A stretch of DNA of 64,000 bases from an uncultured Lachnospiraceae bacterium (GTDB lineage: Bacteria > Bacillota > Clostridia > Lachnospirales > Lachnospiraceae), in the NCBI GenBank assembly GCA_910587295.1, contig CAJULP010000087.1:1-64000 (forward strand). The letters are read 5' to 3'. Under the pieces are notes generated by a model. The model was not told the origin of the DNA. It did not search any database and saw only the letters and a program-made list of their open reading frames with translations. Both the position numbers and the translations under genes were made by a program. Positions 44,240 through 52,899 of this stretch are shown piece by piece; positions within the stretch are counted from its first letter, which is position 1; every line of letters begins with the position of its first letter.

Positions 44240-46831
44240 ATGGATCATTCAAGAGAGCTTTTCGGGCAGTCAGCGAGAAGCGTTTTGGCTGATGGATTCG
44301 GCAGGCAGCATAGCGGCATGCAAAGCATTCAGAATCTGGAGACTGTCATTAATGAGGGACTCCGTGTCGCACTGCTGGAAGAGACCCCGGATCAGTCCCT
44401 TGAGGTTTTGCTGGAGCATCTGGGAAGAGCGCTGAACGGGGAGAGGACCTACATATTTGAGCAGAACAAATCCGGCGGTGATGACAATACCTATGAGTGG
44501 GTCGCCGCCGGGGTTAAACCGGAAAAAGATAATCTTCAAAATGTTCCCCGGGAGGTGTGTGCAAGCTGGTATCGGAAGTTCCGTATCGGCAAGCATATCG
44601 TTATTGAGAGCCTGGAAGATATCAGGGAGTCAGAGCCACTTCAATATGAGAATTTGAAGCGCCAGAGAGTATGTTCTCTCGTGGTGGTTCCACTTTATGA
44701 CGGCAAAAATATTATTGGCTTTTATGGTGTGGATAACCCGCCGGCGAAGTCACTGGAGTATGCGTCTAATATGCTCCAGACTGCGGCATATTTTATTGTA
44801 TCTTCTCTGAAACGGCGTAACTTAGTCCGTGAACTTCAAAAGCGGAGCTATAATGTTCTTCATGCCCTCAGCGTGGACTATCTGGGCATTTATCAGGTGA
44901 ACTTTGACACGGATGAATGTGAGATATACCGGAACAGCGAAGGGATAAGCATGGATTGGAACGTCCGGTTTGAGAATGGCTATCAGGCAGCCATGGAGGA
45001 ATATATTTCCAGGTATGTGGTTTTAGAGGATCAGGAACGGCTCCGGGCGGTGACGAAAAAAGATTATGTGCTTGCCCGGCTTAAGGAAAAGAAGAAATTC
45101 TCCGTCCGGTATCAGGTGGAGGATGGTTCCTCCCGGCTGAAGCATCTGGAGATTCACTTTTCTGCCACGGAGAAGACAGAGAAAGAAAATTGCGCAATTT
45201 TTGCCCAGCGAGACATTAATGCCGTGGTGGAGCAGGAAGAAAAATATAAACTGGAAGCAAGGCGGAGCCTGGAGGATATTCTGGAAGGAGCAAGGACAGG
45301 TATCTGGACTATTGAGTTGGAGGAGGGCTGTCCGCCAAGGATGCATGCGGACAGGACCATGCGGATCCTCCTTGGGGTATCGGATGAGATCGGACCGGAG
45401 GAGTGTTATCGGCATTGGTTTCAAAATATTGAGCCGGATTATGTGAGCATGGTCCAGGATGTAGTGGCGGAGATATTGGAAAGCGGACGCTCTGAGGTGA
45501 TCTATCCCTGGAATCATCCGAAACTGGGGAAAATTTATGTCCGATGCGGCGGTGTACAAGATAAAACATTTAGTAAACCAGGAGCCTGTCTGAACGGATA
45601 TCATCAGGATATCACGGAAATTATGGTGACAAGGAAGAAACAAGAGCAGGTCATCATGGAACTTTTAGAGAGAGTGAGACAGGCAAATTCGGCAAAAAGC
45701 GAGTTCCTTTCCCATATGTCACACGATCTGCGCACGCCTATCAATGGAATCTTAGGAACCCTTGCCATGATGGAAAAAGGACAGGAGGATTCGGAACGGC
45801 AAAGTGCCTGCCGGGAGAAAATCCGCGTGTCTACGGAGCATCTGTTGTCTTTGGTCAATGATATCCTTCAAATCAGCAAGCTGGAAAGTGGAAGGCCGGC
45901 GGCGGTTGAGGAGCCCTTTGACCTTTGCGCTTCGTTGGATGACTGTATCATGATTCTTTCTTATCAGGCACAGGAAAAGGGAATCCAGCTGGTGCTTGAA
46001 AAGACGGAGCTGGAACATACCAGGGTGATCGGAAATCCGTTACATTTGAAGCAGATATTGATGAATGTTATCGATAATGCCTTAAAGTATAACCGTCCTC
46101 ATGGTTCCGTGTTTGTCCGGGTTAGCGAGAAGGCCTGTCAGGATAAGACCGCAGACTATCAGTTTGTGGTGGAAGATACCGGAATTGGCATCGGGGAGGA
46201 TTTTAAAAAGCACATTTTTGAGCCTTTTACCCAGGAACATCAAGGAGCAAGGACCAACTATAATGGTGTTGGACTTGGTATGTCCATCGTGAAGAAGCTG
46301 GTAGAACAAATGAAGGGAACTGTCGAGATAGACAGTCAGCTGGGCAAGGGGAGCGAGGTCAGGGTCACTTTGCCTATCTTGGTTGACAAGGATTGGGGTG
46401 CGCAGCCTGTAGAGGAAGAACCTGACCCGCACAGCATAGCAGGGATGTGTGTCCTTTTGGTTGAAGACAACGAGATCAACTGTGAAATCGTAGAGTTTAT
46501 GCTTGAGGATGCGGGGGCAAAGGTAGTGACTGCCAATGACGGAAAAGCGGCTGTTGACGCATTTGCAGCATCCGGCCTTGGAACTTTCGACTGCATACTT
46601 ATGGATCTGATGATGCCGGTCATGAGCGGGTATGAGGCGGCCCGCGTAATCAGGGGTCTGGACCGGGAAGACGCAAAGTCCGTGCCGATCATAGCGCTGT
46701 CGGCCAATGCCTTTGAAGAAGACATTGCAATGGCAAAGGATGCAGGGATGAATGAGCATTTGGCCAAACCGGTGGATATTAAAAAAATGTTTAAAGTCAT
46801 GGATCAGCTTAGGTGCCGGCAGGCGCCTTAA
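44240..46831 (+). CDS. Soluble hybrid sensor histidine kinase (GAF-PAS-HK-REC)
   Basis: 863 residues, no membrane helix, so it senses an internal signal. A GAF-like domain occupies about 20-195 (RTYIFEQ, SLVVVPLYDGKNIIGFYGVDNP), then two PAS-like regions (~205-330 and ~345-465). The kinase core has H495 in HMSHDLRTPINGIL, N-box NVIDNALKYN, G-boxes EDTGIGIGEDF and GVGLGMSIV; a C-terminal receiver has D789 in LMDLMMPVMSG. There is no DNA-binding or diguanylate-cyclase output and no HPt domain here, so the receiver may act as a phosphate sink or pass on to an unlinked partner. SD GGAGG lies upstream. Confidence 0.9.
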   Translation: MDHSRELFGQSARSVLADGFGRQHSGMQSIQNLETVINEGLRVALLEETPDQSLEVLLEHLGRALNGERTYIFEQNKSGGDDNTYEWVAAGVKPEKDNLQNVPREVCASWYRKFRIGKHIVIESLEDIRESEPLQYENLKRQRVCSLVVVPLYDGKNIIGFYGVDNPPAKSLEYASNMLQTAAYFIVSSLKRRNLVRELQKRSYNVLHALSVDYLGIYQVNFDTDECEIYRNSEGISMDWNVRFENGYQAAMEEYISRYVVLEDQERLRAVTKKDYVLARLKEKKKFSVRYQVEDGSSRLKHLEIHFSATEKTEKENCAIFAQRDINAVVEQEEKYKLEARRSLEDILEGARTGIWTIELEEGCPPRMHADRTMRILLGVSDEIGPEECYRHWFQNIEPDYVSMVQDVVAEILESGRSEVIYPWNHPKLGKIYVRCGGVQDKTFSKPGACLNGYHQDITEIMVTRKKQEQVIMELLERVRQANSAKSEFLSHMSHDLRTPINGILGTLAMMEKGQEDSERQSACREKIRVSTEHLLSLVNDILQISKLESGRPAAVEEPFDLCASLDDCIMILSYQAQEKGIQLVLEKTELEHTRVIGNPLHLKQILMNVIDNALKYNRPHGSVFVRVSEKACQDKTADYQFVVEDTGIGIGEDFKKHIFEPFTQEHQGARTNYNGVGLGMSIVKKLVEQMKGTVEIDSQLGKGSEVRVTLPILVDKDWGAQPVEEEPDPHSIAGMCVLLVEDNEINCEIVEFMLEDAGAKVVTANDGKAAVDAFAASGLGTFDCILMDLMMPVMSGYEAARVIRGLDREDAKSVPIIALSANAFEEDIAMAKDAGMNEHLAKPVDIKKMFKVMDQLRCRQAP

Positions 46832-46953
46832 ACTAAAGTTTATTTTTGGGTTATATTTCTATGGAAGATTAATTTCCATTGGTGCATTGTGCCCGCATAC
46901 TTTTGTGGGCGTTATGCACTCTTTTGCGTTGAGCATGGAACAAAACTCAAAGA

Positions 46954-49173
46954 ATGGAGATTGAAAAAAGTATGAAAAACATGGTTTTACCACGTTCCTT
47001 AAAAGCAAGTATAGCGGTGATCATCTGCCTGAATATTTTCTTGTTTTCGTTCTTAGGAATATCTATCAATAAAATGAGTGAAAACACGATCGAGGAGATA
47101 GGCACTACATACATGGCCGGCATGAATGAGCAGGTTTCTCTGCATTTTGAGACCATTATTGATCTGCGTCTGACTATGGCGGAATCCATAGCGCATATTG
47201 CAAATAGTGAAGAGGATACCGGTTACGGATCAAAGGAAGAGATAGAATATGGCGCAAGAGCTAGACATTTTTTATGCGCCGCACTCTATTCGCCTGATGG
47301 TAAAATTGAAATGATCTATGGCGACCCGGTGGAACTAAACCACCCGGAATCGTTTTTGGAGAGTTTGAAAAATGGGGAGCGGAAAGCAGCGTCTGCGTAT
47401 AACAGCAACGGAGATGGCGTGATCTTGTTTGGCGTTCCCTGCGAATATCCCATGTCTGACGGGAGTGACAGCCTTGCTATGGTGGTTGGGCTTTCATCCA
47501 AATATATGAGCGAGGTTCTATTTCTTGATTCGGACAGTTCGCTGATCTACTCTTATGTGATACGGAAAGACGGCAGCTATGTGGTGCGGAATGAGGACAG
47601 TACTCATGAAAACTATTTTGACAGGCTTTACAGCATACTTGAAGGAAAAAAGGAGGAAGCGGATTTTTACATCGGGCGGCTTACGGATGCCATGGAAAGA
47701 AGCGAAGATTATTCCGTTATTTTAAGAGACAGCGGATCACGCCTTCACCTGTATTGCATCGACCTTCCTTATTGTGATTGGTATCTGGTGACAGCCCTTC
47801 CTTTTGATGGTTTGGATCATATGATATCAGGCATGGGCAGCCGCTGGCTTATTATTGTTTATGCCGCTTCTTTTGCCGTGATCGCTATGCTCCTTTATAT
47901 ATTCTTTCAATATTTAAAGGTATTTAAAGGCCAGGTATCTGAATTAAAGCGTATAAATGCGGAAATGGACGAAGCACGGAGAGCAGCCGAAAAGGCGCAG
48001 AAGGAGGCGGAAAGTGCCAATGCTGCAAAACAGGAATTTTTATCAAGCATGAGCCATGATATCCGTACTCCCATGAATGCCATAATCGGTATGACATCTT
48101 TAGCCATGGCCAATACGCATGATCAGGAGCATGTTCAGGATTATCTGCGTAAAATTGAATTATCCAGTAAGCATCTGCTTGGCCTTATCAATGATGTGCT
48201 GGATATATCCAAGATTGAAAGCGGAAAAATGACATTGAACATCGGGCCAATGTCATTAAGGGAGGTCATGGACAATATTGTCAATATTATGCAGTCTCAG
48301 GTGAAGGCAAAAAATCAACAGTTTCACGTGACTGCCAGTGAAATTCTTTCGGAGAATGTATGTTGTGACAGTGTACGGCTGAACCAGGTTCTGATCAACT
48401 TGCTGGGTAATGCGGTCAAGTTTACGCCGGATAACGGTACGGTCAGGGTAACCGTATATCAGGAGGCGCTGCCGGAGGATACTTCCTGTGTCCGCACACA
48501 TTTTATCGTAAGCGATACGGGCATTGGCATGTCGGAGGAATACTTAAAAGTAATATTTGACTCCTTTAGCAGGGAGGATGATACCCGTGTGCAGAAAACA
48601 GAAGGCTCCGGGCTGGGAATGGCGATTACCAAGTATATTGTAGATGCCATGGGCGGCACGATCACTGTACAAAGCCAGCAGGGAAAGGGCAGTACATTCC
48701 ATGTGGTACTTGATCTGGCAAAGGCGGAAAGGCAAAAATCAGATACTTCCGGTGAAAGAGCTGCTGCGGCTCAGGAAAGAACTGATCTGGAGCTTAAAGG
48801 GAAGCATATTTTATTGGCGGAGGACAATGAGCTTAACTGGGAAGTTGCGAGGGAACTGCTTTCTGCCTTGGAAATGGAACTTGAATGGGTTGAGAATGGG
48901 GAGATCTGTGTTGAGAGGTTCAAGAAATCCCCGGTTGGATACTATGACGCGATTATCATGGACGTGCGGATGCCTGTGATGAATGGTTATGAAGCAACTA
49001 AGACTATCCGGGGGCTGGAACGTGAGGATGCGGATATCCCTATCATTGCCATGACTGCTGATGCTTTTTCGGAGGACATCCAAAAGTGCTTAGAGTGCGG
49101 TATGGATGACCATTTGGCAAAACCCATTGATATCCTGGCCGTTACCCAAAAACTAAAAAAATATTTGAGATAA
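46954..49173 (+). CDS. Membrane-bound hybrid sensor histidine kinase
   Basis: 739 residues. Transmembrane helix at ~20-40 (IAVIICLNIFLFSFLGISI), a ~240-residue dCache-like extracellular domain (CAALYSPDGK, WYLVTALPFDGL), second helix ~295-315, a coiled linker, then HisKA with H368 in SSMSHDIRTPMNAIIGM, HATPase (LLGNAVKFTPDNG, SDTGIGMSEEY, GSGLGMAI) and a receiver with D670 in IIMDVRMPVMNGYEAT. Start is ATG 46954 or 46972; only the latter has an upstream GGAG (12 nt away). This class is common in gut Clostridia for sensing extracellular ligands; a ligand supplied by the BMP-type lipoprotein downstream is possible. Confidence 0.9.
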   Translation: MEIEKSMKNMVLPRSLKASIAVIICLNIFLFSFLGISINKMSENTIEEIGTTYMAGMNEQVSLHFETIIDLRLTMAESIAHIANSEEDTGYGSKEEIEYGARARHFLCAALYSPDGKIEMIYGDPVELNHPESFLESLKNGERKAASAYNSNGDGVILFGVPCEYPMSDGSDSLAMVVGLSSKYMSEVLFLDSDSSLIYSYVIRKDGSYVVRNEDSTHENYFDRLYSILEGKKEEADFYIGRLTDAMERSEDYSVILRDSGSRLHLYCIDLPYCDWYLVTALPFDGLDHMISGMGSRWLIIVYAASFAVIAMLLYIFFQYLKVFKGQVSELKRINAEMDEARRAAEKAQKEAESANAAKQEFLSSMSHDIRTPMNAIIGMTSLAMANTHDQEHVQDYLRKIELSSKHLLGLINDVLDISKIESGKMTLNIGPMSLREVMDNIVNIMQSQVKAKNQQFHVTASEILSENVCCDSVRLNQVLINLLGNAVKFTPDNGTVRVTVYQEALPEDTSCVRTHFIVSDTGIGMSEEYLKVIFDSFSREDDTRVQKTEGSGLGMAITKYIVDAMGGTITVQSQQGKGSTFHVVLDLAKAERQKSDTSGERAAAAQERTDLELKGKHILLAEDNELNWEVARELLSALEMELEWVENGEICVERFKKSPVGYYDAIIMDVRMPVMNGYEATKTIRGLEREDADIPIIAMTADAFSEDIQKCLECGMDDHLAKPIDILAVTQKLKKYLR

Positions 49174-49219
49174 AAGACAAAAAATGTTGCATATTGTTGA
49201 TGATTAGCCCTATCTGTTT

Positions 49220-49248
49220 TTGCATGGAGAAAACGATTGTGTTATAAT
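49220..49248 (+). promoter_or_regulatory. Promoter of the BMP-lipoprotein/DUF5722 operon
   Basis: TTGCAT (49220-49225), 17-nt spacer, perfect TATAAT (49243-49248), 40 nt before the ATG at 49289. Confidence 0.75.
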
Positions 49249-49288
49249 AAAATAGTGAAAAAATGCATGTTTATGAAGGGGGATTTAA

Positions 49289-50422
49289 ATGAAGAAAACT
49301 ATTTTTTGCATTTTACTTTCCCTGCTTATGATAGGGATGTTTACAGGGTGTGCAGGGGGAAGCGCAGACCCTATGGCAGAACTGCTGAATGACCCCTATG
49401 GGGATTATCGGGAAACAGGCGGTGAGATTGCTTTTGTATTCGCCGATTCTGCCAGGGATGGCAGTTATAATGAAGCGATTTATGAAGGGATACAAATGTA
49501 TGCGCTGGCGGCAGGGGCTTCTTTTTCCCATTACGGGGCGGGGGATGATTCTCCTGCAGAACATAAAGAGGCGATAGAACAGGCGGCGGAAAGTAAAGCG
49601 CAGATCATTATCTGTGCAGGATATGATTTTCAGGAAGCGGTATGGGAGCTGCAGGATGTCTATCCGGGAATTTCCTTTTTACTGATTGACGGAACACTGG
49701 AAGGAACTGATGGCGATCCGGTGGAAATGGGAAGTAATGTTCACTGTATTTCTTTTAAGGAGGAGGAATCCGGTTATCTGGCAGGATACATGGCAGTGCT
49801 TGAGGGGTACCGTAAATTGGGATTTATTGGAGGGAAAGAAGACACGCCATCCGTAGTCCGCTATGGTTACGGTTATCTGCAGGGAATTGATGAAGCGGCA
49901 AAAGAACTGGGTCTTCAAGATGTATCGGTAAATTACTGGTATGCGGAGTCTTTTCTCCCTGATCCAAAGACGAAGGATATGGCGTTAAAGTGGTATCAAG
50001 AAGGCATCGAAGTGATTTTTGCCTGTGGCGGTGGATTATATCAGTCGGTGCTTGAGGCGGCGGAGGAAGCGGATGGTCTGTTGATCGGAGTAGATGTGGA
50101 TCAAAGTCCGCTGTCGGAGCGTTTTGTGACCAGTGCGGTAAAGGATATTTCTAATGGGGTGATCCATTCTTTGGACGATTATTTTGCATCCGGGAAAAAA
50201 TGGTCAGATGCGTTTGCGGGGAAGGAAATCCGGTATGGCGCAAAAGACCGCTGCACGGGGCTTGCGGTGTCAGAGGGCAAGTGGAAGTTTGAACATGCTT
50301 CAGAGGAAGTGTATCAGGAAATGTATAGGCGTATCCGGCAGGGTGAATTATCCGTGTCTGATGACATAGCAGAAGACAGCAGTGTAAAAACGGAATTGGC
50401 CATTAAGGTTAATTTCTTATAA
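49289..50422 (+). CDS. BMP/PnrA-like substrate-binding lipoprotein
   Basis: 377 residues, ATG after AAGGGGGAT. Lipoprotein signal with lipobox FTGC. The mature part is a BMP-family (Med/PnrA) periplasmic-binding fold: IAFVFADSARDGSYNEAIYEG, then AQIIICAGYDFQEAVWEL, GYLAGYMAV, LGFIGGKEDTPSVVRYGYGYLQGI, VIFACGGGLYQSVLEAA and LIGVDVDQ. Family members bind nucleosides or related small molecules for ABC uptake or as sensors. No permease or ATPase gene is adjacent; instead it sits behind two hybrid kinases, so a sensory role is plausible. Confidence 0.85.
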   Translation: MKKTIFCILLSLLMIGMFTGCAGGSADPMAELLNDPYGDYRETGGEIAFVFADSARDGSYNEAIYEGIQMYALAAGASFSHYGAGDDSPAEHKEAIEQAAESKAQIIICAGYDFQEAVWELQDVYPGISFLLIDGTLEGTDGDPVEMGSNVHCISFKEEESGYLAGYMAVLEGYRKLGFIGGKEDTPSVVRYGYGYLQGIDEAAKELGLQDVSVNYWYAESFLPDPKTKDMALKWYQEGIEVIFACGGGLYQSVLEAAEEADGLLIGVDVDQSPLSERFVTSAVKDISNGVIHSLDDYFASGKKWSDAFAGKEIRYGAKDRCTGLAVSEGKWKFEHASEEVYQEMYRRIRQGELSVSDDIAEDSSVKTELAIKVNFL

Positions 50423-50439
50423 ATGCAGGGGGATGGGGC

Positions 50440-52179
50440 GTGCATAAAAAGATTACATCAATAAGAAAAGTGTTATTCATTATCCTTACAGGTATGCTGG
50501 CATCGTTTTTTGTGTTATATGGCTGTGGGAAGACGGCTCCTGCCAGCACTGCGGACGTGCAGGAAAAAACGGGAACAGAAACGGAAACTGAGGATATGAA
50601 AGAAGAGGTTGACTTGGAGCTGCTAGCAAGAGGCGACCTTAGATTGAACGAGCTGCAGCTTGCAAATTATGGGTCCGGAAGTATGATGCTTAATGAAGAA
50701 GATCCGGACGAGGCAGTGTTTTCCCTTACCATGCCAAATCTTCCCCGGAGTGATGACGCCAATCTGTATTTGTTCGCAAAGGAATGCTATGAAGAAGCCG
50801 GAAAGCTGGCTGGGGCTCCGGTGGCTGAATGGTTAAAGGAAAAAGAAAGTACAGTCTCATTTCCATATAAAGATAGATATCTGTTTGAGCAGTTTATCCC
50901 GGCGCTTTTGATAGACGGGAAGTATACGCCGGTGGCGAAAGGCGTTTATTTGGGCAACCCGGAGCTCTTGGCGCAAAATCAGGAGGATTATCCGGAGGTG
51001 GAATCTAAGAAAGGTCTGTTACTGGATCCGGCGATGCTGGGGAAGGAAGAGCTTACCGACCTGGGGGTAAAGCATGCCATCTACAATATCCCGTTATCGG
51101 CGATTATGGGGGAAACTGACGATGAGGAGTATCCTACTATTTTTTATGAGCATGAGGGAAAAAAATATGCGTTTAACGGGGCGGCAGTAAGTGGCTATGA
51201 CGGGCTGTTTGCCTATCTGGCAGCTGAGGGTATGTGTACGACTGTTGTTGTGCTGAATGACTGGAATGATGATTATAAAGAAATGATCCATCCCAAGGCA
51301 AGGAATAAGGAAAGCGGCGCTTATTATTATATGTTCAACACCAAAGAAAAGGTGGGTACAAAAATGCTGCAGGCGGTTGCCTGTTTTCTTGCGGAACGTT
51401 ATTCCGGAAAGGATCACGGCATGATACATAATTGGGTGATCGCTAATGAGATCAACCAGCATAAGACATGGAACTATATGGACACAAAGGACGTGGAATA
51501 TTATACGCAGGAGTTTGAGAAGGGGTTCCGCACTTTTTATCAGGCGATTAAAAGCAACTATGCCAATGCCAAGGTTTATTTCAGCATTGATCATAAGTGG
51601 AATAGTAATGGTGGAAACAACCGGGTTTATTTTAACGGAAAAGAGATGGTCGAGCAGTTTAATGAGATAGCGTCACAGCATGGCAGCTATGATTGGGGGG
51701 TTGCGCTCCATCCTTATCCGGATCCCCTCACCCGTGTCAACTATTGGGCACAGAAATACGATAAGACTTCCACTTCAAAACTGCTTACGATCATGAACTT
51801 AAGTGTGCTTACGGATCTGATGCAGCAAAAGAAATATTTAAACCCGAAGGGAGAGGTAAGAGATATTACCATTTCGGAGCTTGGCTTTTCATCCCGTTTT
51901 GGAGAAAAGCTCCAGGCGGCCGCATTTGCTTACGGCTATTATATTGTTGAGGCAAATCCGTACATAGATGCACTACTTTTAAATCGTCAGACAGACGCAA
52001 AGGAGGAGATGCGCCAGGGGCTTTCCTTTGGGATCTATGAGTATGACGGGTCGGAAAAATATTTGAAGGAAATATATAGCTGCATTGACACGGATAAGGC
52101 AGAAGAGTATACGGAAATGATATTGAACGTGCTGGGGGCGGAGAGTATGGAGGAAGCCCTTAGTTGGGCGGGGGCGTAG
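50440..52179 (+). CDS. DUF5722-type lipoprotein, probable TIM-barrel glycoside hydrolase-like
   Basis: 579 residues, GTG start at 50440 with CAGGGGGATGGGGC upstream. Lipoprotein signal ending LYGC, then a Thr/Glu-rich linker. The body has a barrel-like order of strands: HAIYNIPLSAIMG, CTTVVVLNDWND, HNWVIANEINQHKTWNYM (Asn-Glu pair resembling the acid/base of clan A glycosidases), VYFSIDHKWN, WGVALHPYPDPL and ITISELGFSS (Glu as a candidate nucleophile). I think this is the DUF5722 family; the enzymatic role is inferred. It would act at the cell surface. 17 nt after the BMP gene, so co-transcribed. Confidence 0.75.
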   Translation: MHKKITSIRKVLFIILTGMLASFFVLYGCGKTAPASTADVQEKTGTETETEDMKEEVDLELLARGDLRLNELQLANYGSGSMMLNEEDPDEAVFSLTMPNLPRSDDANLYLFAKECYEEAGKLAGAPVAEWLKEKESTVSFPYKDRYLFEQFIPALLIDGKYTPVAKGVYLGNPELLAQNQEDYPEVESKKGLLLDPAMLGKEELTDLGVKHAIYNIPLSAIMGETDDEEYPTIFYEHEGKKYAFNGAAVSGYDGLFAYLAAEGMCTTVVVLNDWNDDYKEMIHPKARNKESGAYYYMFNTKEKVGTKMLQAVACFLAERYSGKDHGMIHNWVIANEINQHKTWNYMDTKDVEYYTQEFEKGFRTFYQAIKSNYANAKVYFSIDHKWNSNGGNNRVYFNGKEMVEQFNEIASQHGSYDWGVALHPYPDPLTRVNYWAQKYDKTSTSKLLTIMNLSVLTDLMQQKKYLNPKGEVRDITISELGFSSRFGEKLQAAAFAYGYYIVEANPYIDALLLNRQTDAKEEMRQGLSFGIYEYDGSEKYLKEIYSCIDTDKAEEYTEMILNVLGAESMEEALSWAGA

Positions 52180-52207
52180 TTTTCGTTTAGTTGGGTTAAA
52201 AGGGTTT

Positions 52208-52275
52208 TTGGCTAACGCTAACAGCATTGTTTATGCCACGTTGCTGTTATGCACTACATTGCATTAAATAGCCAA
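52208..52275. repeat. Nested stem-loop, outer and inner arms
   Basis: Outer arms TTGGCTA (52208-52214) and TAGCCAA (52269-52275); inner arms TAACAGCA (52219-52226) and TGCTGTTA (52242-52249). No T-run, so not an ordinary terminator. It lies in the 438-bp gene-free gap before 52618. Confidence 0.55.
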
Positions 52276-52334
52276 GTACGTGGTGGTCGGATATCTAGCT
52301 GAGCAGCCAGTTGAGATTAATTGAGCCAATAAAC

Positions 52335-52424
52335 CCGCCATCATGATAACTAAAATCTTAAGGAGCCATTTCGCGAACGCATTATCAAGCGTGGCGACGT
52401 AGACTTTAGTTATCATGATGGCGG
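52335..52424. repeat. 20-bp perfect inverted repeat in intergenic DNA
   Basis: CCGCCATCATGATAACTAAA (52335-52354) is the exact reverse complement of 52405-52424, enclosing 50 nt that include ATTTCGCGAACGCATTATC. Flanking sequence shows weaker outer symmetry. It may be a small non-autonomous element or a structured RNA; no coding match. Confidence 0.7.
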
Positions 52425-52481
52425 TATTATTTACCAAGTACCTCAACTAATCGGAAATTTAGAAAATACCATATAATTTTC

Positions 52482-52511
52482 TTTACAAAATTAGGACAGA
52501 TATGTTATTAT
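52482..52511 (+). promoter_or_regulatory. Candidate promoter before the small Rpn-like fragment
   Basis: TTTACA (52482-52487), 18-nt spacer, TATTAT (52506-52511); a TATAAT overlaps at 52509-52514. Confidence 0.35.
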
Positions 52512-52617
52512 AATTGCAAACATATCTGGGAATCTGGAGTTCTGGTATCGCATCTATGACACATCGATTAATCTGAAGGAATCCCTTATATGAAAATTAT
52601 TAAGGGAGGACGGAAGT

Positions 52618-52827
52618 ATGGGAAAATCAGACGAGTATTATTATGATTATTTGGACGACAACGACAGGTTTGCGGACCAGATGAACGGAGCGCTGTTTCA
52701 GGGGGAGCAGGTAGTGAGTCCTGATGAACTGGAAGAGGAACTTTCAGAAGTAGAAAGGATCATAGAAGCACAAAAAAGAGTGGGAAATTACGATGCGGGG
52801 CAGATCTGTGCGGCCCTGACAAGATAG
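52618..52827 (+). CDS. Short protein resembling the N-terminus of Rpn-family nucleases
   Basis: 69 residues, ATG after GGGAGGACGGAAGT. The opening (MGKSDEYYYDYLDDNDRFAD, then QMNGALFQGEQVVSPDEL) is how Rpn/YhgA-like putative transposases begin, but the conserved core that should follow is missing and the frame ends RVGNYDAGQICAALTR. It is thus either a decayed fragment or a genuine small protein. A stem CCCTTA/TAAGGG (52583-52588 with 52601-52606) overlaps the ribosome binding site and could limit translation. A strong terminator follows. Confidence 0.5.
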   Translation: MGKSDEYYYDYLDDNDRFADQMNGALFQGEQVVSPDELEEELSEVERIIEAQKRVGNYDAGQICAALTR

Positions 52828-52828
52828 A

Positions 52829-52876
52829 CCAAAGCCGCTGCGTTGCAAAGTTCAATGCAGCGGCTTTGGCGTTTTG
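52829..52876 (+). terminator. Strong Rho-independent terminator
   Basis: CCAAAGCCGCTGC (52829-52841) pairs perfectly with GCAGCGGCTTTGG (52857-52869), then CGTTTTGCC. It separates the short Rpn-like gene from the convergent DegV gene. Confidence 0.85.
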
Positions 52877-52899
52877 CCTGTTTGCTGACGTGATCCGGG

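Noticed and set aside
52208..52424. Integron attC-type recombination site
   Set aside because: Imperfect palindromes are present, but I could not identify paired core sites in the right places, and no integrase gene is seen.
52264..52446. Small minus-strand frame through the 20-bp inverted repeat
   Set aside because: Its sequence is largely dictated by the palindrome and it has no ribosome binding site; unlikely to be a protein.
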